Assembly (NCBI GenBank): GCA_025935735.1
Contig: JAICUS010000012.1
Coordinates: 1-27,398, forward strand
Reading direction: 5' to 3'
DNA from: Solirubrobacteraceae bacterium
GTDB lineage: Bacteria; Actinomycetota; Thermoleophilia; Solirubrobacterales; Solirubrobacteraceae
DNA length: 27,398 nt
A model generated the notes under the pieces. That model was not told where the DNA came from. It searched no databases and was given only the letters and a program-made list of their open reading frames with translations. Of the stretch, positions 15,144-23,593 are shown piece by piece. Made by a program: the position numbers and the translations under genes. Positions within the stretch are counted from its first letter, which is position 1; each line of letters opens with the position of its first letter.

Positions 15144-15180
15144 CCGCCGCCGCCCCGCGGGGAGCGGCGGGCGGCGGCGG
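15144..15180. repeat. GC-only inverted repeat in the divergent gap
   Basis: CCGCCGCCGCC (15144-15154) is complementary to GGCGGCGGCGG (15170-15180) with a 15-base spacer. It lies between the divergent LuxR and S9 peptidase promoters. The arms are triplet-repeat low-complexity sequence, so it may be a chance product of composition. Confidence 0.3.
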
Positions 15181-15265
15181 CGAGGGATGGGGACACGACG
15201 CCCATCCTGGCGGCGGCGAGGGCGCGCCGCATCGGGCGGATGGAGCGGGTTGTGCGGGCGTCGCA

Positions 15266-15295
15266 CTTACACGGTCGGGGACGACCCCTTAGGGT
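15266..15295 (+). promoter_or_regulatory. Leaderless promoter of the S9 peptidase gene
   Basis: TAGGGT (15290-15295) ends 6 bases before the ATG at 15302. CTTACA (15266-15271) is an 18-base-spaced partial match to TTGACA. This is the most complete promoter in the window. Confidence 0.55.
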
Positions 15296-15301
15296 GGCGA
15301 G

Positions 15302-17278
15302 ATGCCGGAAGTCCGACCGTTCGGTTCATGGACCTCGCCGCTGGACGGCGCCGCCGTGGCGCGCGACCCCGGCTGGGGCTACTCGCTGGTCACGGTGGCC
15401 GGCGGGACGGTGTACTGGCTCGAGGCGCGGCCGCTGGAGGGCGGGCGCGAGGCGATCGTGGCGCGCACGCACGGCACCGCGCCCGTCGACGTGCTGCCGG
15501 CGGAGTTCTCCGCGCGCACCCGCGCACACGAATATGGCGGCGGCGCGTTCACCGTGCACGGGCAGGCGGTGTTCTTCTGCCACGACGCCGACCAGCGCAT
15601 CCACCGGCTCGACCCCGGCCTGAGACCGTCTGGGGGCCCGCCCGACCGGGGGAGAACGTTTCGGAGCGTCCCCCGGTCGGGCACCCCTGAGCCACGGCCG
15701 ATCACACCCTCGGGCGAGACGCCGTTCGCCCTGCGCTACGCGGACCTGCGGGTGACGCCGGACGGGGAGTGGCTGGTCTGCGTGCGTGAGCGCGAGGCCG
15801 CGCCCGAGCACGTCAACGAGCTGGTCGCGCTGCCGGCCGACGGCTCGGCGGAGCCGCGGACGATCGTGAGCGGGCACGACTTCTTCGCCGCCCCGCGGGT
15901 GTCGCCCGACGGCGCGTCGATCTGCTGGCTCGCCTGGGACCACCCGCGGATGCCGTGGGAGGGCTGCGAGCTGTGGCTGGGCTCGTTCGGCATGGACGGG
16001 CGCGTGACGGACGCGCGGTGCGTGGCGGGCGGGCCGGCGGAGGCGATCGTCCAGCCGGAATGGAGCCCGGACGGCGTGCTGCACTTCCTCTCGGACCGCG
16101 GCGGCGGCTGGTGGAACCTGCACCGGCTCGGCGCGGGCGGCGAGGTCGAGCCGGTGACGGCGCTCGAAGCCGAGGTCGGCGGCCCGATGTGGGACTTCGG
16201 CGAGACCTGGTACGCCTTCCTCGGCGGCGGGCGGATCGTGCTCATCTACAGCTCGCGCGGGTTCGACCGGCTGGCGGTCGTCGAGCCGTCGGGCGAGCTG
16301 CGCACGGTGGAGACCGGGCTGACCGCGATCTCCGACGTCGCCGCCTCCGGCGAGGCCGCTGTGTGCGTCGCCGCGCCGCCGCACGCGCCGCCGGCCGTGG
16401 TCCTGGTCGACCTGGCCGACGGGTCATACGCGCCGCTGAGCGAGGCGGCGGAGACGCCGATCGACCCCGCCTACGTCTCCGCGCCGCGGCCGCTCGACTT
16501 CGAGACGACGGGCGGCGAGGTGGCGCACGCGCTGTTCTACCCGCCGGCGAACCCGGACTTCACGGGACCCCAGGACGAGCGCCCGCCGCTGCTCGTGCAC
16601 GTCCACGGCGGCCCGACCGCCCGCGTCCGGCCGAAGCTGTCGCTGGTGTTCCAGTACTGGACCACGCGCGGCTTCGCCGTCGTCGACGTCAACTACGGCG
16701 GCAGCACGGGCTACGGCCGGGCCTACCGCGAGCGCCTGCACGGCACCTGGGGCGTCGTCGACACCGACGACGCGGTCAACGCCGCCCGCGCGCTGGCGGC
16801 GGCGGGCGACGCCGACGGCGAGCGCATGGCGATCACCGGCGGCAGCGCGGGCGGCTGGACGGTGCTCTGCGCGCTGGCCTTCCACGACGTCTTCGCCGCC
16901 GGGTCGGACCACTTCGGCGTCGCCGACCTGGCCGGCTTCGCGTCCGACACCCACAAGTTCGAGTCGCGCTACCTCGACTGGCTCGTGGGGCCGCAGACGC
17001 GCTCCCCGGCGGATCACGCCGACGACATCCGCGTACCGGTCATCGTGCTGCAGGGCGAGGAGGACCGCGTGGTCCCGCCCTCCCAGTCCGAGCGGATCGT
17101 CGCCGCCCTGGCCCGCAACGGCATCCCCCACGCGTACCTGACCTTCCCGGGCGAGCAGCACGGCTTCCGCCGCGCCGAGACGATCCAGCGGGTGATGGAG
17201 GCCGAGCTCTCCTTCTACGGGCAGGTGCTGGGGTTCGCGCCGGCCGGCGCGATCGAGCCGGTCGAGCTCAGGCGCTGA
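15302..17278 (+). CDS. S9 family prolyl oligopeptidase-type peptidase
   Basis: A 658-residue serine peptidase of the dipeptidyl-peptidase/acylaminoacyl-peptidase type, probably cytosolic as no signal peptide is seen. Residues ~10-400 form a WD/PD40-like beta propeller (repeats such as RVSPDGASICWLAWD and QPEWSPDGVLHFLSDR). The C-terminal ~260 residues are the alpha/beta hydrolase domain with Ser515 (GGSAGGW), Asp588 (GEEDRVV) and His620 (GEQHGFR). The oxyanion region is HVHGGPTARV. Residues ~107-131 are odd: they are encoded by a strong palindrome (15640-15682) sitting between IHRLDPG and PRPITPSG, which join naturally without it. The frame remains open through it. The 3' end overlaps the convergent GlcG-like gene by 11 bases. 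Confidence 0.93.
   Translation: MPEVRPFGSWTSPLDGAAVARDPGWGYSLVTVAGGTVYWLEARPLEGGREAIVARTHGTAPVDVLPAEFSARTRAHEYGGGAFTVHGQAVFFCHDADQRIHRLDPGLRPSGGPPDRGRTFRSVPRSGTPEPRPITPSGETPFALRYADLRVTPDGEWLVCVREREAAPEHVNELVALPADGSAEPRTIVSGHDFFAAPRVSPDGASICWLAWDHPRMPWEGCELWLGSFGMDGRVTDARCVAGGPAEAIVQPEWSPDGVLHFLSDRGGGWWNLHRLGAGGEVEPVTALEAEVGGPMWDFGETWYAFLGGGRIVLIYSSRGFDRLAVVEPSGELRTVETGLTAISDVAASGEAAVCVAAPPHAPPAVVLVDLADGSYAPLSEAAETPIDPAYVSAPRPLDFETTGGEVAHALFYPPANPDFTGPQDERPPLLVHVHGGPTARVRPKLSLVFQYWTTRGFAVVDVNYGGSTGYGRAYRERLHGTWGVVDTDDAVNAARALAAAGDADGERMAITGGSAGGWTVLCALAFHDVFAAGSDHFGVADLAGFASDTHKFESRYLDWLVGPQTRSPADHADDIRVPVIVLQGEEDRVVPPSQSERIVAALARNGIPHAYLTFPGEQHGFRRAETIQRVMEAELSFYGQVLGFAPAGAIEPVELRR
15640..15682. 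repeat. Palindromic element inside the S9 peptidase coding sequence
   Basis: GCCCGACCGGGGG (15640-15652) is a perfect inverted match to CCCCCGGTCGGGC (15670-15682). An inner ACG/CGT pair extends the stem, leaving the loop TTTCGGAG (15659-15666). CCTGAG flanks it on both sides (15619-15624 and 15686-15691). It interrupts a propeller loop of the peptidase without breaking the frame. It resembles REP-like or coding-sequence palindromic elements; no second copy was found in this window. Confidence 0.65.
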
Positions 17279-17663
17279 GCGCCGCCCGGACCGCGTCCTC
17301 GTCCTGTCGGCCCGTGCCGCCGCTGGCACCCATGCCGCCGATGACCGTGTCGCCGTCGAGGATCGGCAGGCCGCCGATCTGCGGCGTGAAGCGGCCGCCG
17401 GTGGCCGCGCTGATGGACGCCGAGAACGCGTGCAGGTCGGCCATCTTCTCGCCCTGGGCCGCGCTGGGGGCGCCGTAGGCCGCGGCCGTCCAGGCCTTCC
17501 CCTGCGCCACCTCGGGCGCGATCCAGGGGGCGCCGTCCATGCGGTGCAGCGCGACGAGGTGGCCGCCGGCGTCGACGACCGCGAACGCGAGCGCCAACCC
17601 CTCCGCGGCCGCGGCCCGCTCGCCGGCGGCGATCAGCGCGACGGCACGTTCCAAAGTGATCAC
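17268..17663 (-). CDS. GlcG/HbpS family protein (haem-degrading domain family)
   Basis: A 131-residue single-domain protein of the GlcG/HbpS family (PF03928). Landmarks are [39 protein letters not shown], the [15 protein letters not shown] helix, [22 protein letters not shown] and the closing [10 protein letters not shown]. Members bind haem or corrinoid-like ligands or accompany oxidation operons; the exact ligand is not assignable. The GTG start at 17663 overlaps the upstream lactonase stop as GTGA, so the two are translationally coupled and probably work together on a small metabolite. No signal peptide is present, which argues against the secreted HbpS type. Confidence 0.9.
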   Translation of the reverse strand: MITLERAVALIAAGERAAAAEGLALAFAVVDAGGHLVALHRMDGAPWIAPEVAQGKAWTAAAYGAPSAAQGEKMADLHAFSASISAATGGRFTPQIGGLPILDGDTVIGGMGASGGTGRQDEDAVRAALSA

Positions 17664-18556
17664 GGCAGCCCTCCGTGCGGGACCTCGACGCGGGTGGTGA
17701 ACAGGACCGCCTCGCGGGCCGCCTTACGCGCCGCCTCGGCGAAGTCGGGCGCCGAGCACAGCAGCAGGGTGCGCCCGTCCGGGCCGCCCAGCGCGCAGGC
17801 GAAGACCCCCATCCCTTCAGGCGGGTGGATCTCCTCGGCGATCTCGCCGCCCGGGGCCACGCGGCGGACCGGGCCGCCCATCGCGTCGGCCGCCCACACG
17901 TGGCCGTCGGCGTCGAGCGCGATGCCGTCGGGCGCGATCCCGCCGCCGGCGAGCATCTCGCCCAGCGGGCCCATCTCGGGCGTGGAAGAGAGCTGCGCCC
18001 AGACGCGGCGGTCGGTCAGCGACCCGTCCGGGGCGATGGTGAAGCCGGAGAGGCGCCCGCCCATCGTCTCGGCCACGATCAGCGTGTCGCCGTCGATCGC
18101 CGAGCCGTTGGGGAACATCAGCCCCTCGGCCGCCACGGTCACCGCCCCGTCGGGATCCACGCGCACGAGCTTCGCGTAGCGCGGCTCGCCGCCGGCCATC
18201 AGGTCGAAGCCGAAGTTGCCGACGTACGCGCGGCCCGAGCCGTCCACGACGATGTCGTTGAGGTGCCCGCCGCAGTGCTCGCTCAGGTCGGCGTGCTCGG
18301 ACACCGAGCCGTCCGGCGCGCGCCGCAGCAGCTTGTGGTCGCGCATCGAGACGACCAGCAGCGAGCCGTCCGGCAGCCAGCCCAGCCCGGACGGTTGCCG
18401 CTCGACCCGCATGACCTCCTCGGAGCGCCCGTCCTCGCCGACGGAATAGACCGCGTGGTCATAAAAGTCCGACACGAACCAGCGGCCGTCGCGCCAGCGC
18501 GGCCCCTCGAAGAAGTGGCCGCCCTCGTAGAGCGCTGTCAGCTCTCTCTCCCCCAT
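17660..18556 (-). CDS. SMP-30/gluconolactonase-type lactonase
   Basis: A 298-residue six-bladed propeller of the SMP-30/gluconolaconase/LRE family, metal-dependent enzymes that open sugar or similar lactones. [20 protein letters not shown] contains the first metal-binding Glu, [20 protein letters not shown] the conserved Asn-Asp, and [19 protein letters not shown] with [19 protein letters not shown] the later ones. The length is typical and there is no signal peptide. It is first in a two-gene unit with the GlcG-like protein, coupled by GTGA. TAGGGT 6 bases before the ATG marks a leaderless start. The substrate is unknown; sugar-acid metabolism is a reasonable inference. Confidence 0.9.
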   Translation of the reverse strand: MGERELTALYEGGHFFEGPRWRDGRWFVSDFYDHAVYSVGEDGRSEEVMRVERQPSGLGWLPDGSLLVVSMRDHKLLRRAPDGSVSEHADLSEHCGGHLNDIVVDGSGRAYVGNFGFDLMAGGEPRYAKLVRVDPDGAVTVAAEGLMFPNGSAIDGDTLIVAETMGGRLSGFTIAPDGSLTDRRVWAQLSSTPEMGPLGEMLAGGGIAPDGIALDADGHVWAADAMGGPVRRVAPGGEIAEEIHPPEGMGVFACALGGPDGRTLLLCSAPDFAEAARKAAREAVLFTTRVEVPHGGLP

Positions 18557-18562
18557 GTCCGG

Positions 18563-18568
18563 ACCCTA
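18563..18568 (-). promoter_or_regulatory. -10 box (TAGGGT), leaderless promoter of the lactonase gene
   Basis: On the minus strand TAGGGT is followed by CCGGAC and the ATG at 18556. The same hexamer and spacing occur at the S9 peptidase gene. Confidence 0.55.
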
Positions 18569-18637
18569 TCGCGCGCCGGTTTGCCGCCGCGCAGCCTTGG
18601 GCAGAGCGCTCGTCACAGGGGTTGCAAAGAAGGAGTC

Positions 18638-19642
18638 GCCTTCGGGCTCGCCGCGGCGATGGGCTTCGCCATCCTGCTGGTGCGCCGCAACGTGCCGGAG
18701 AGCCCGCGCTGGCTGTTCCTGCACGGCCACGACCGGGAGGCCGAGCGCGTCACCCAGGACATCGAGCGCCAGGTCGTGGCCGCCACGCACCAGGAGCTGA
18801 TCCCGCCGCGCCGCACGATCCGCGTCAAGCAGCGCGGGCCGATGGGCATCGGCGAGATCGCCGGCGTGGTCTTCAAGATGTACCCGAAGCGCACGTTCGT
18901 CGGGCTCGCGCTGTTCACCGGCCAGGCGTTCCTCTACAACGCGATCTTCTTCACCTACGCGCTGGTGTTGACGGACATCTACCACGTCAACTCCGGCAGC
19001 GTCGGCCTCTACCTGCTGCCGTTCGCGGTGGGCAACTTCATGGGCCCGCTGCTGCTCGGCCGGTACTTCGACAGCATCGGGCGCAAGCCGATGATCGCCG
19101 GCACCTACATCCTCTCGGGGGTCCTGCTGATCATCACCGGCGTCCTGTTCTCCAACGGGACGCTGAACGCCACGACGCAGACCGTCTGCTGGTGCGTCAT
19201 CTTCTTCTTCGCCTCGGCGGGCGCGAGCGCGGCCTATCTGACGGTCAGCGAGATCTTCCCGATGGAGACGCGGGCGATGGCGATCGCCTTCTTCTACGCC
19301 ACCGGCACGATCGTCGGCGGCTTCGGCGGCCCGCTGCTGTTCGGCGCGCTGATCCAGAGCGGCGACCCGGGCCAGATCTTCATCGGCTACCTCGTCGGCG
19401 CCATCGTGATGATCGCCGGCGGGGTCATCCAGGCGACGATGGGCGTCGAGGCCGCCGGGCGCGACCTCGAGGACATCGCCCCGCCGCTGTCGGCCACCAC
19501 CGACGAGCTCGACGAGCCCGGCGAGGAGGCCGACCCGTACACGCTCGGCCGCGGCGAGCAACGGGGCACCGAGCACGCGCCCCGCTTCGAGCGCGACGCC
19601 GCGCCGCAGGACACGACCACGCAGACGGGAGTGGATCGATGA
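18638..19642 (+). pseudogene. 5'-truncated MFS transporter (sugar-porter-like C-terminal half)
   Basis: Coding character begins abruptly near 18638 inside a helix ([17 protein letters not shown]), followed by [12 protein letters not shown], the hallmark of the central loop between helices 6 and 7 of the sugar porter family. Six further helices follow (for example [20 protein letters not shown] and [20 protein letters not shown] with the conserved E-x-F-P-x-x-x-R), then an acidic tail of ~70 residues. The first five helices, about 200 residues, are missing, and only ~80 non-coding bases separate it from the lactonase gene, so the 5' half was probably deleted. An in-frame ATG exists at 18659 without a well-spaced ribosome site. 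A half transporter is unlikely to work. The 3' end is intact and coupled by ATGA to the next gene. Confidence 0.75.
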
Positions 19643-19893
19643 GCGCCTACACCCCCTTCCCCAGCACCTCCTCGCGCGACCAAGAGGAGAGCGACTGGTG
19701 GCTGGACCGCGAGCTGTCGCTCATCTCGAACCTGCTGCAGGACAAGGGCGAGCTGGACAAGGACACCATCGGGGACACGCTTGGCTGCAAGTACTGGGGG
19801 CCGATGCGCTTCCGCAACGCGCTGCGCGAGGGGGTCAAGCGCGGCGCGTTCAGGAAGACCGGGCGTCAGCGCTACGCGCCCATGGACGGGTGA
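19639..19893 (+). CDS. 84-residue protein, unknown, possible winged-helix fold
   Basis: The frame opens with [20 protein letters not shown] and runs to TGA at 19891-19893. The part from [20 protein letters not shown] through [20 protein letters not shown] to [20 protein letters not shown] alternates helices with a closing basic hairpin, which would fit a small winged-helix DNA-binding domain; this is inferred from pattern only. Its ATG overlaps the transporter stop (ATGA), so it depended on the transporter for translation and may now be poorly expressed because that gene has lost its 5' half. Tryptophan and charged residues are frequent, and there is no membrane helix. I do not recognise a named family. 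Confidence 0.75.
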   Translation: MSAYTPFPSTSSRDQEESDWWLDRELSLISNLLQDKGELDKDTIGDTLGCKYWGPMRFRNALREGVKRGAFRKTGRQRYAPMDG

Positions 19894-19910
19894 GCGCGCG
19901 CCCGATTCGC

Positions 19911-19916
19911 TAGCGT
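19911..19916 (+). promoter_or_regulatory. Candidate -10 (TAGCGT) of the flavin monooxygenase gene
   Basis: TAGCGT lies 10 bases before the ATG at 19927, which would give a leader of only a few bases. GGAGCAAGG between them may act as a ribosome site. Confidence 0.4.
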
Positions 19917-20885
19917 CGGAGCAAGGATGCTCCGGCTCAGCGTGCTCGACCAGTCGCCCGTCGCCGAAGGGACGACGGGCTCGCAGGCCCTGCACAACAC
20001 GCTCGACCTCGCCCGGCTCGCCGACGCGCTCGGCTACCACCGCTACTGGGTGGCCGAGCACCACGGGGGCCCGTCGCTGGCCGGCCCGAGCCCGGAGGCG
20101 CTGATCGGGCCGATCGCCAGCGCCACCGAGCACATCCGCGTGGGCTCCGGCGGCGTGATGCTGCCCCACTACAGCCCGTTCAAGGTGGCCGAGACGTTCA
20201 GCCTGCTGGCCGGGCTGTTCCCCGGGCGCATCGACCTCGGGATCGGCCGCGCCGCCGGGACCGACCCGATGACCACGCACGCGCTGCAGCGCGACCGCAG
20301 CCGGGCGATGCCGGATGACTTCCCCGAGCAGCTGTCCGAGCTGCTGGCCTACTACGAGGACCGCATCCCGGCCGCCAACCCGCTCGCCCGGCTGGCCAAG
20401 GTGCTGCCCGGGCGGCCCGAGCTGCCCGAGGTCTGGCTGCTCGGCTCCTCGCCGCAGAGCGCGCTGTGGGCCTCCGACCTCGGCCTGCCCTACGCGTTCG
20501 CGGACTTCATCAACCCGCAGGGCGCGCAGATCGCCAAGCTCTACCGCGAGGAGTTCGCCGAGGAGCTGCGGCTGCCCGCGCCGCGCACCGCCGTGGCCGT
20601 CTGGGCGGTGTGCGCGGACACCGACGCGGAGGCGCAGCGGCTCGCGACCTCCAGCCGGATGACGTTCACGCTGCTGCGCCAAGGGCGGCTGATCCCCGTC
20701 CCGCCGCCGGAGACCGCCGAGCGCTTCCTCGCCTCCCAGGGCGACGGCCTGGCCGGCCGGCGGCGCACCATCGTCGGCTCGCCGGACACGGTCAAGGCGG
20801 GCATCGAGCAGGCGGTGGCGGAGTACGGCGCGGACGAGGCGATCGTCGTCACGATCACCTACGACCACGCCGCCCGCCGCCGCTC

Positions 20886-22481
<1,596 letters not shown>

Positions 22482-22536
22482 GGTCGTCCTTTCCGCCGGA
22501 CGCCACGGCACGCGCAGGCGCGAGGGAGCACCCACG

Positions 22537-22581
22537 CCACCGCACGCCCGGCTGTGTGCCGGGATTCATCGAGTGCGGTGG
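22537..22581 (-). promoter_or_regulatory. Nested hairpin in the 5' leader of the ABC-F gene
   Basis: CCACCGCAC (22537-22545) pairs with GTGCGGTGG (22573-22581), and inside it CCCGGC (22547-22552) pairs with GCCGGG (22558-22563) around TGTGT. The 45-base structure ends 56 bases before the ABC-F ATG and lies in the 140-base gap shared with the divergent MBL-like gene. It could be an attenuator, a stability element or an operator; no leader peptide with clear features was found. Confidence 0.45.
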
Positions 22582-22621
22582 GCTGGCTACTCCACTGCGG
22601 CGAAGGGTAGATGATGCCGCC

Positions 22622-23224
22622 ATGGATTTCGAGGAGCACGACGTCGGCGCGAGCTGGCTGTCCGGCGACGCTTTGTTCAAGGCGAGCCACGCGCTGGTGC
22701 ACGACGGGCGCGTGTGGATCGTCGACCCGGTCGACGCCGGCGACGCGCTGGAGCGGGTGCGCGCGCTGGGCGAGCCGGCGGCGGTGCTGCAGCTGCTCGA
22801 CCGCCACAACCGCGACTCCGCCGCGGTGGCGCAGCGGCTCGGCGTGCCGTACCACAAGGTCCCGGACGTCCTGCCCGACACGCCGTTCTCGCTGCTGACG
22901 ATCGACTTCGGCCGCGGCTGGCACGAGCGCGCGCTGTGGTGGCCGGAGCGCGAGGCGCTCGTCGTCCCGGAGTCGATCGGCACCGCGCCGGCGTTCGCGG
23001 TGGGCCGCGGCCCGGCCGGCGTGCACCCGTTCCGCCGGCTCGCGCCGCCGATGTCCCTGCGCGCCTTCCTGCCCCGCGATCTGCTGGTCGGCCACGGCGC
23101 CCCGCTGCACGGCTCCGACGCCGCCGGCGGGCTGGTCGACGCGCTTGAGCACTCGCGCTCGGACCTGCCGCGGATGCTGCTCAAGGTCCCGTCGATGATG
23201 CGCGCCACGCTCGGCCGCCACTGA
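22622..23224 (+). CDS. Metallo-beta-lactamase-fold-like protein lacking the metal motif
   Basis: A 200-residue protein that looks like a reduced metallo-beta-lactamase fold: KASHALVHDGRVWIVDPVDA is the first sandwich, AVLQLLDRHNRDSAAVAQRL occupies the place of the HxHxDH loop, HERALWWPEREALVVPESIG is the later strand pair and LLVGHGAPLHG the closing loop with a His. The canonical HxHxDH is reduced to DRHNRDS, so zinc hydrolysis in the usual way is unlikely. The start at 22622 (MDFEEHDVGASWLSG) is chosen over 22556, which would run through the hairpin leader of the divergent ABC-F gene. It precedes the STAS gene by 15 bases. The function is unknown; the fold call is from strand pattern only. 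Confidence 0.65.
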   Translation: MDFEEHDVGASWLSGDALFKASHALVHDGRVWIVDPVDAGDALERVRALGEPAAVLQLLDRHNRDSAAVAQRLGVPYHKVPDVLPDTPFSLLTIDFGRGWHERALWWPEREALVVPESIGTAPAFAVGRGPAGVHPFRRLAPPMSLRAFLPRDLLVGHGAPLHGSDAAGGLVDALEHSRSDLPRMLLKVPSMMRATLGRH

Positions 23225-23226
23225 GG

Positions 23227-23232
23227 TAGCGT
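23227..23232 (+). promoter_or_regulatory. -10 box (TAGCGT), leaderless promoter of the STAS gene
   Basis: TAGCGT is followed by GCGCGCC and the ATG at 23240, a 7-base gap, and begins 3 bases after the upstream TGA. It supports the start at 23240 over GTG 23231, which would lie inside the box. Confidence 0.5.
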
Positions 23233-23239
23233 GCGCGCC

Positions 23240-23575
23240 ATGTTCACCCTCGACCACGACCCGGTAGACGGCAGTCACCTCATCGTCGCCGCCGGCGAGC
23301 TCGACCTCGCCTCGACCTCGGAGATGAGCGCCATCTTCGCCATGGCCGCCGCCGGGCCGCAGGAGGCCGTGGTCCTGGACCTGATGGGGGTGGAGTTCAT
23401 CGACTCCAGCGCGCTGGCCACGATCCTGCGCGCCGCCCAGCAGCTCGAGGGCGTGGGCAAGCGGCTGCACGTCGTCGCGCCGGACGGGCCGGTCCGGCGG
23501 CTGCTGGAGATCACGGGCACCGCGCAGCGCTTCACGCTGCACGGCACCCGGGAGCAGGCGTTCGCCTCCGCCTAG
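23240..23575 (+). CDS. STAS-domain anti-sigma factor antagonist
   Basis: A 111-residue single STAS domain of the SpoIIAA/RsbV type. HLIVAAGELDLASTSEMSAI is the entry strand and first helix, EAVVLDLMGVEFIDSSALATIL carries the regulatory Ser56-Ser57 that an anti-sigma kinase phosphorylates, and GKRLHVVAPDGPVRRLLEIT closes the domain. When dephosphorylated such proteins bind the anti-sigma factor and free the sigma factor. The next gene encodes a PP2C phosphatase that could remove this phosphate, so the two form half of a partner-switching module; neither the kinase nor the sigma factor is in the window. The start at 23240 is preferred on promoter geometry. Confidence 0.9.
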   Translation: MFTLDHDPVDGSHLIVAAGELDLASTSEMSAIFAMAAAGPQEAVVLDLMGVEFIDSSALATILRAAQQLEGVGKRLHVVAPDGPVRRLLEITGTAQRFTLHGTREQAFASA

Positions 23576-23580
23576 CGGCG

Positions 23581-23586
23581 TAACCT
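23581..23586 (+). promoter_or_regulatory. -10 box (TAACCT), leaderless promoter of the phosphatase gene
   Basis: TAACCT lies 7 bases before the GTG at 23594, in the 18-base gap after the STAS stop. It suggests a separate start even within the apparent operon. Confidence 0.5.
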
Positions 23587-23593
23587 GCCCGGC

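Noticed and set aside
11327..15292. Plus-strand open frame of 1321 codons opposite the LuxR regulator and formamidase genes
   Set aside because: It is rich in Arg, Ala, Gly and His with no domain pattern, and lies antisense to two well-supported genes; long stop-free antisense frames are expected at this GC content.
15619..15691. CCTGAG copies as a proven target-site duplication of the palindrome
   Set aside because: The implied 67-base net insertion would shift the frame, so a simple insertion model does not hold; six-base matches are also common by chance.
22482..22569. Leader peptide starting at the minus-strand ATG at 22569 before the ABC-F gene
   Set aside because: The frame does not stop before the ABC-F start but continues through the gene out of frame, and it lacks stall-type features.
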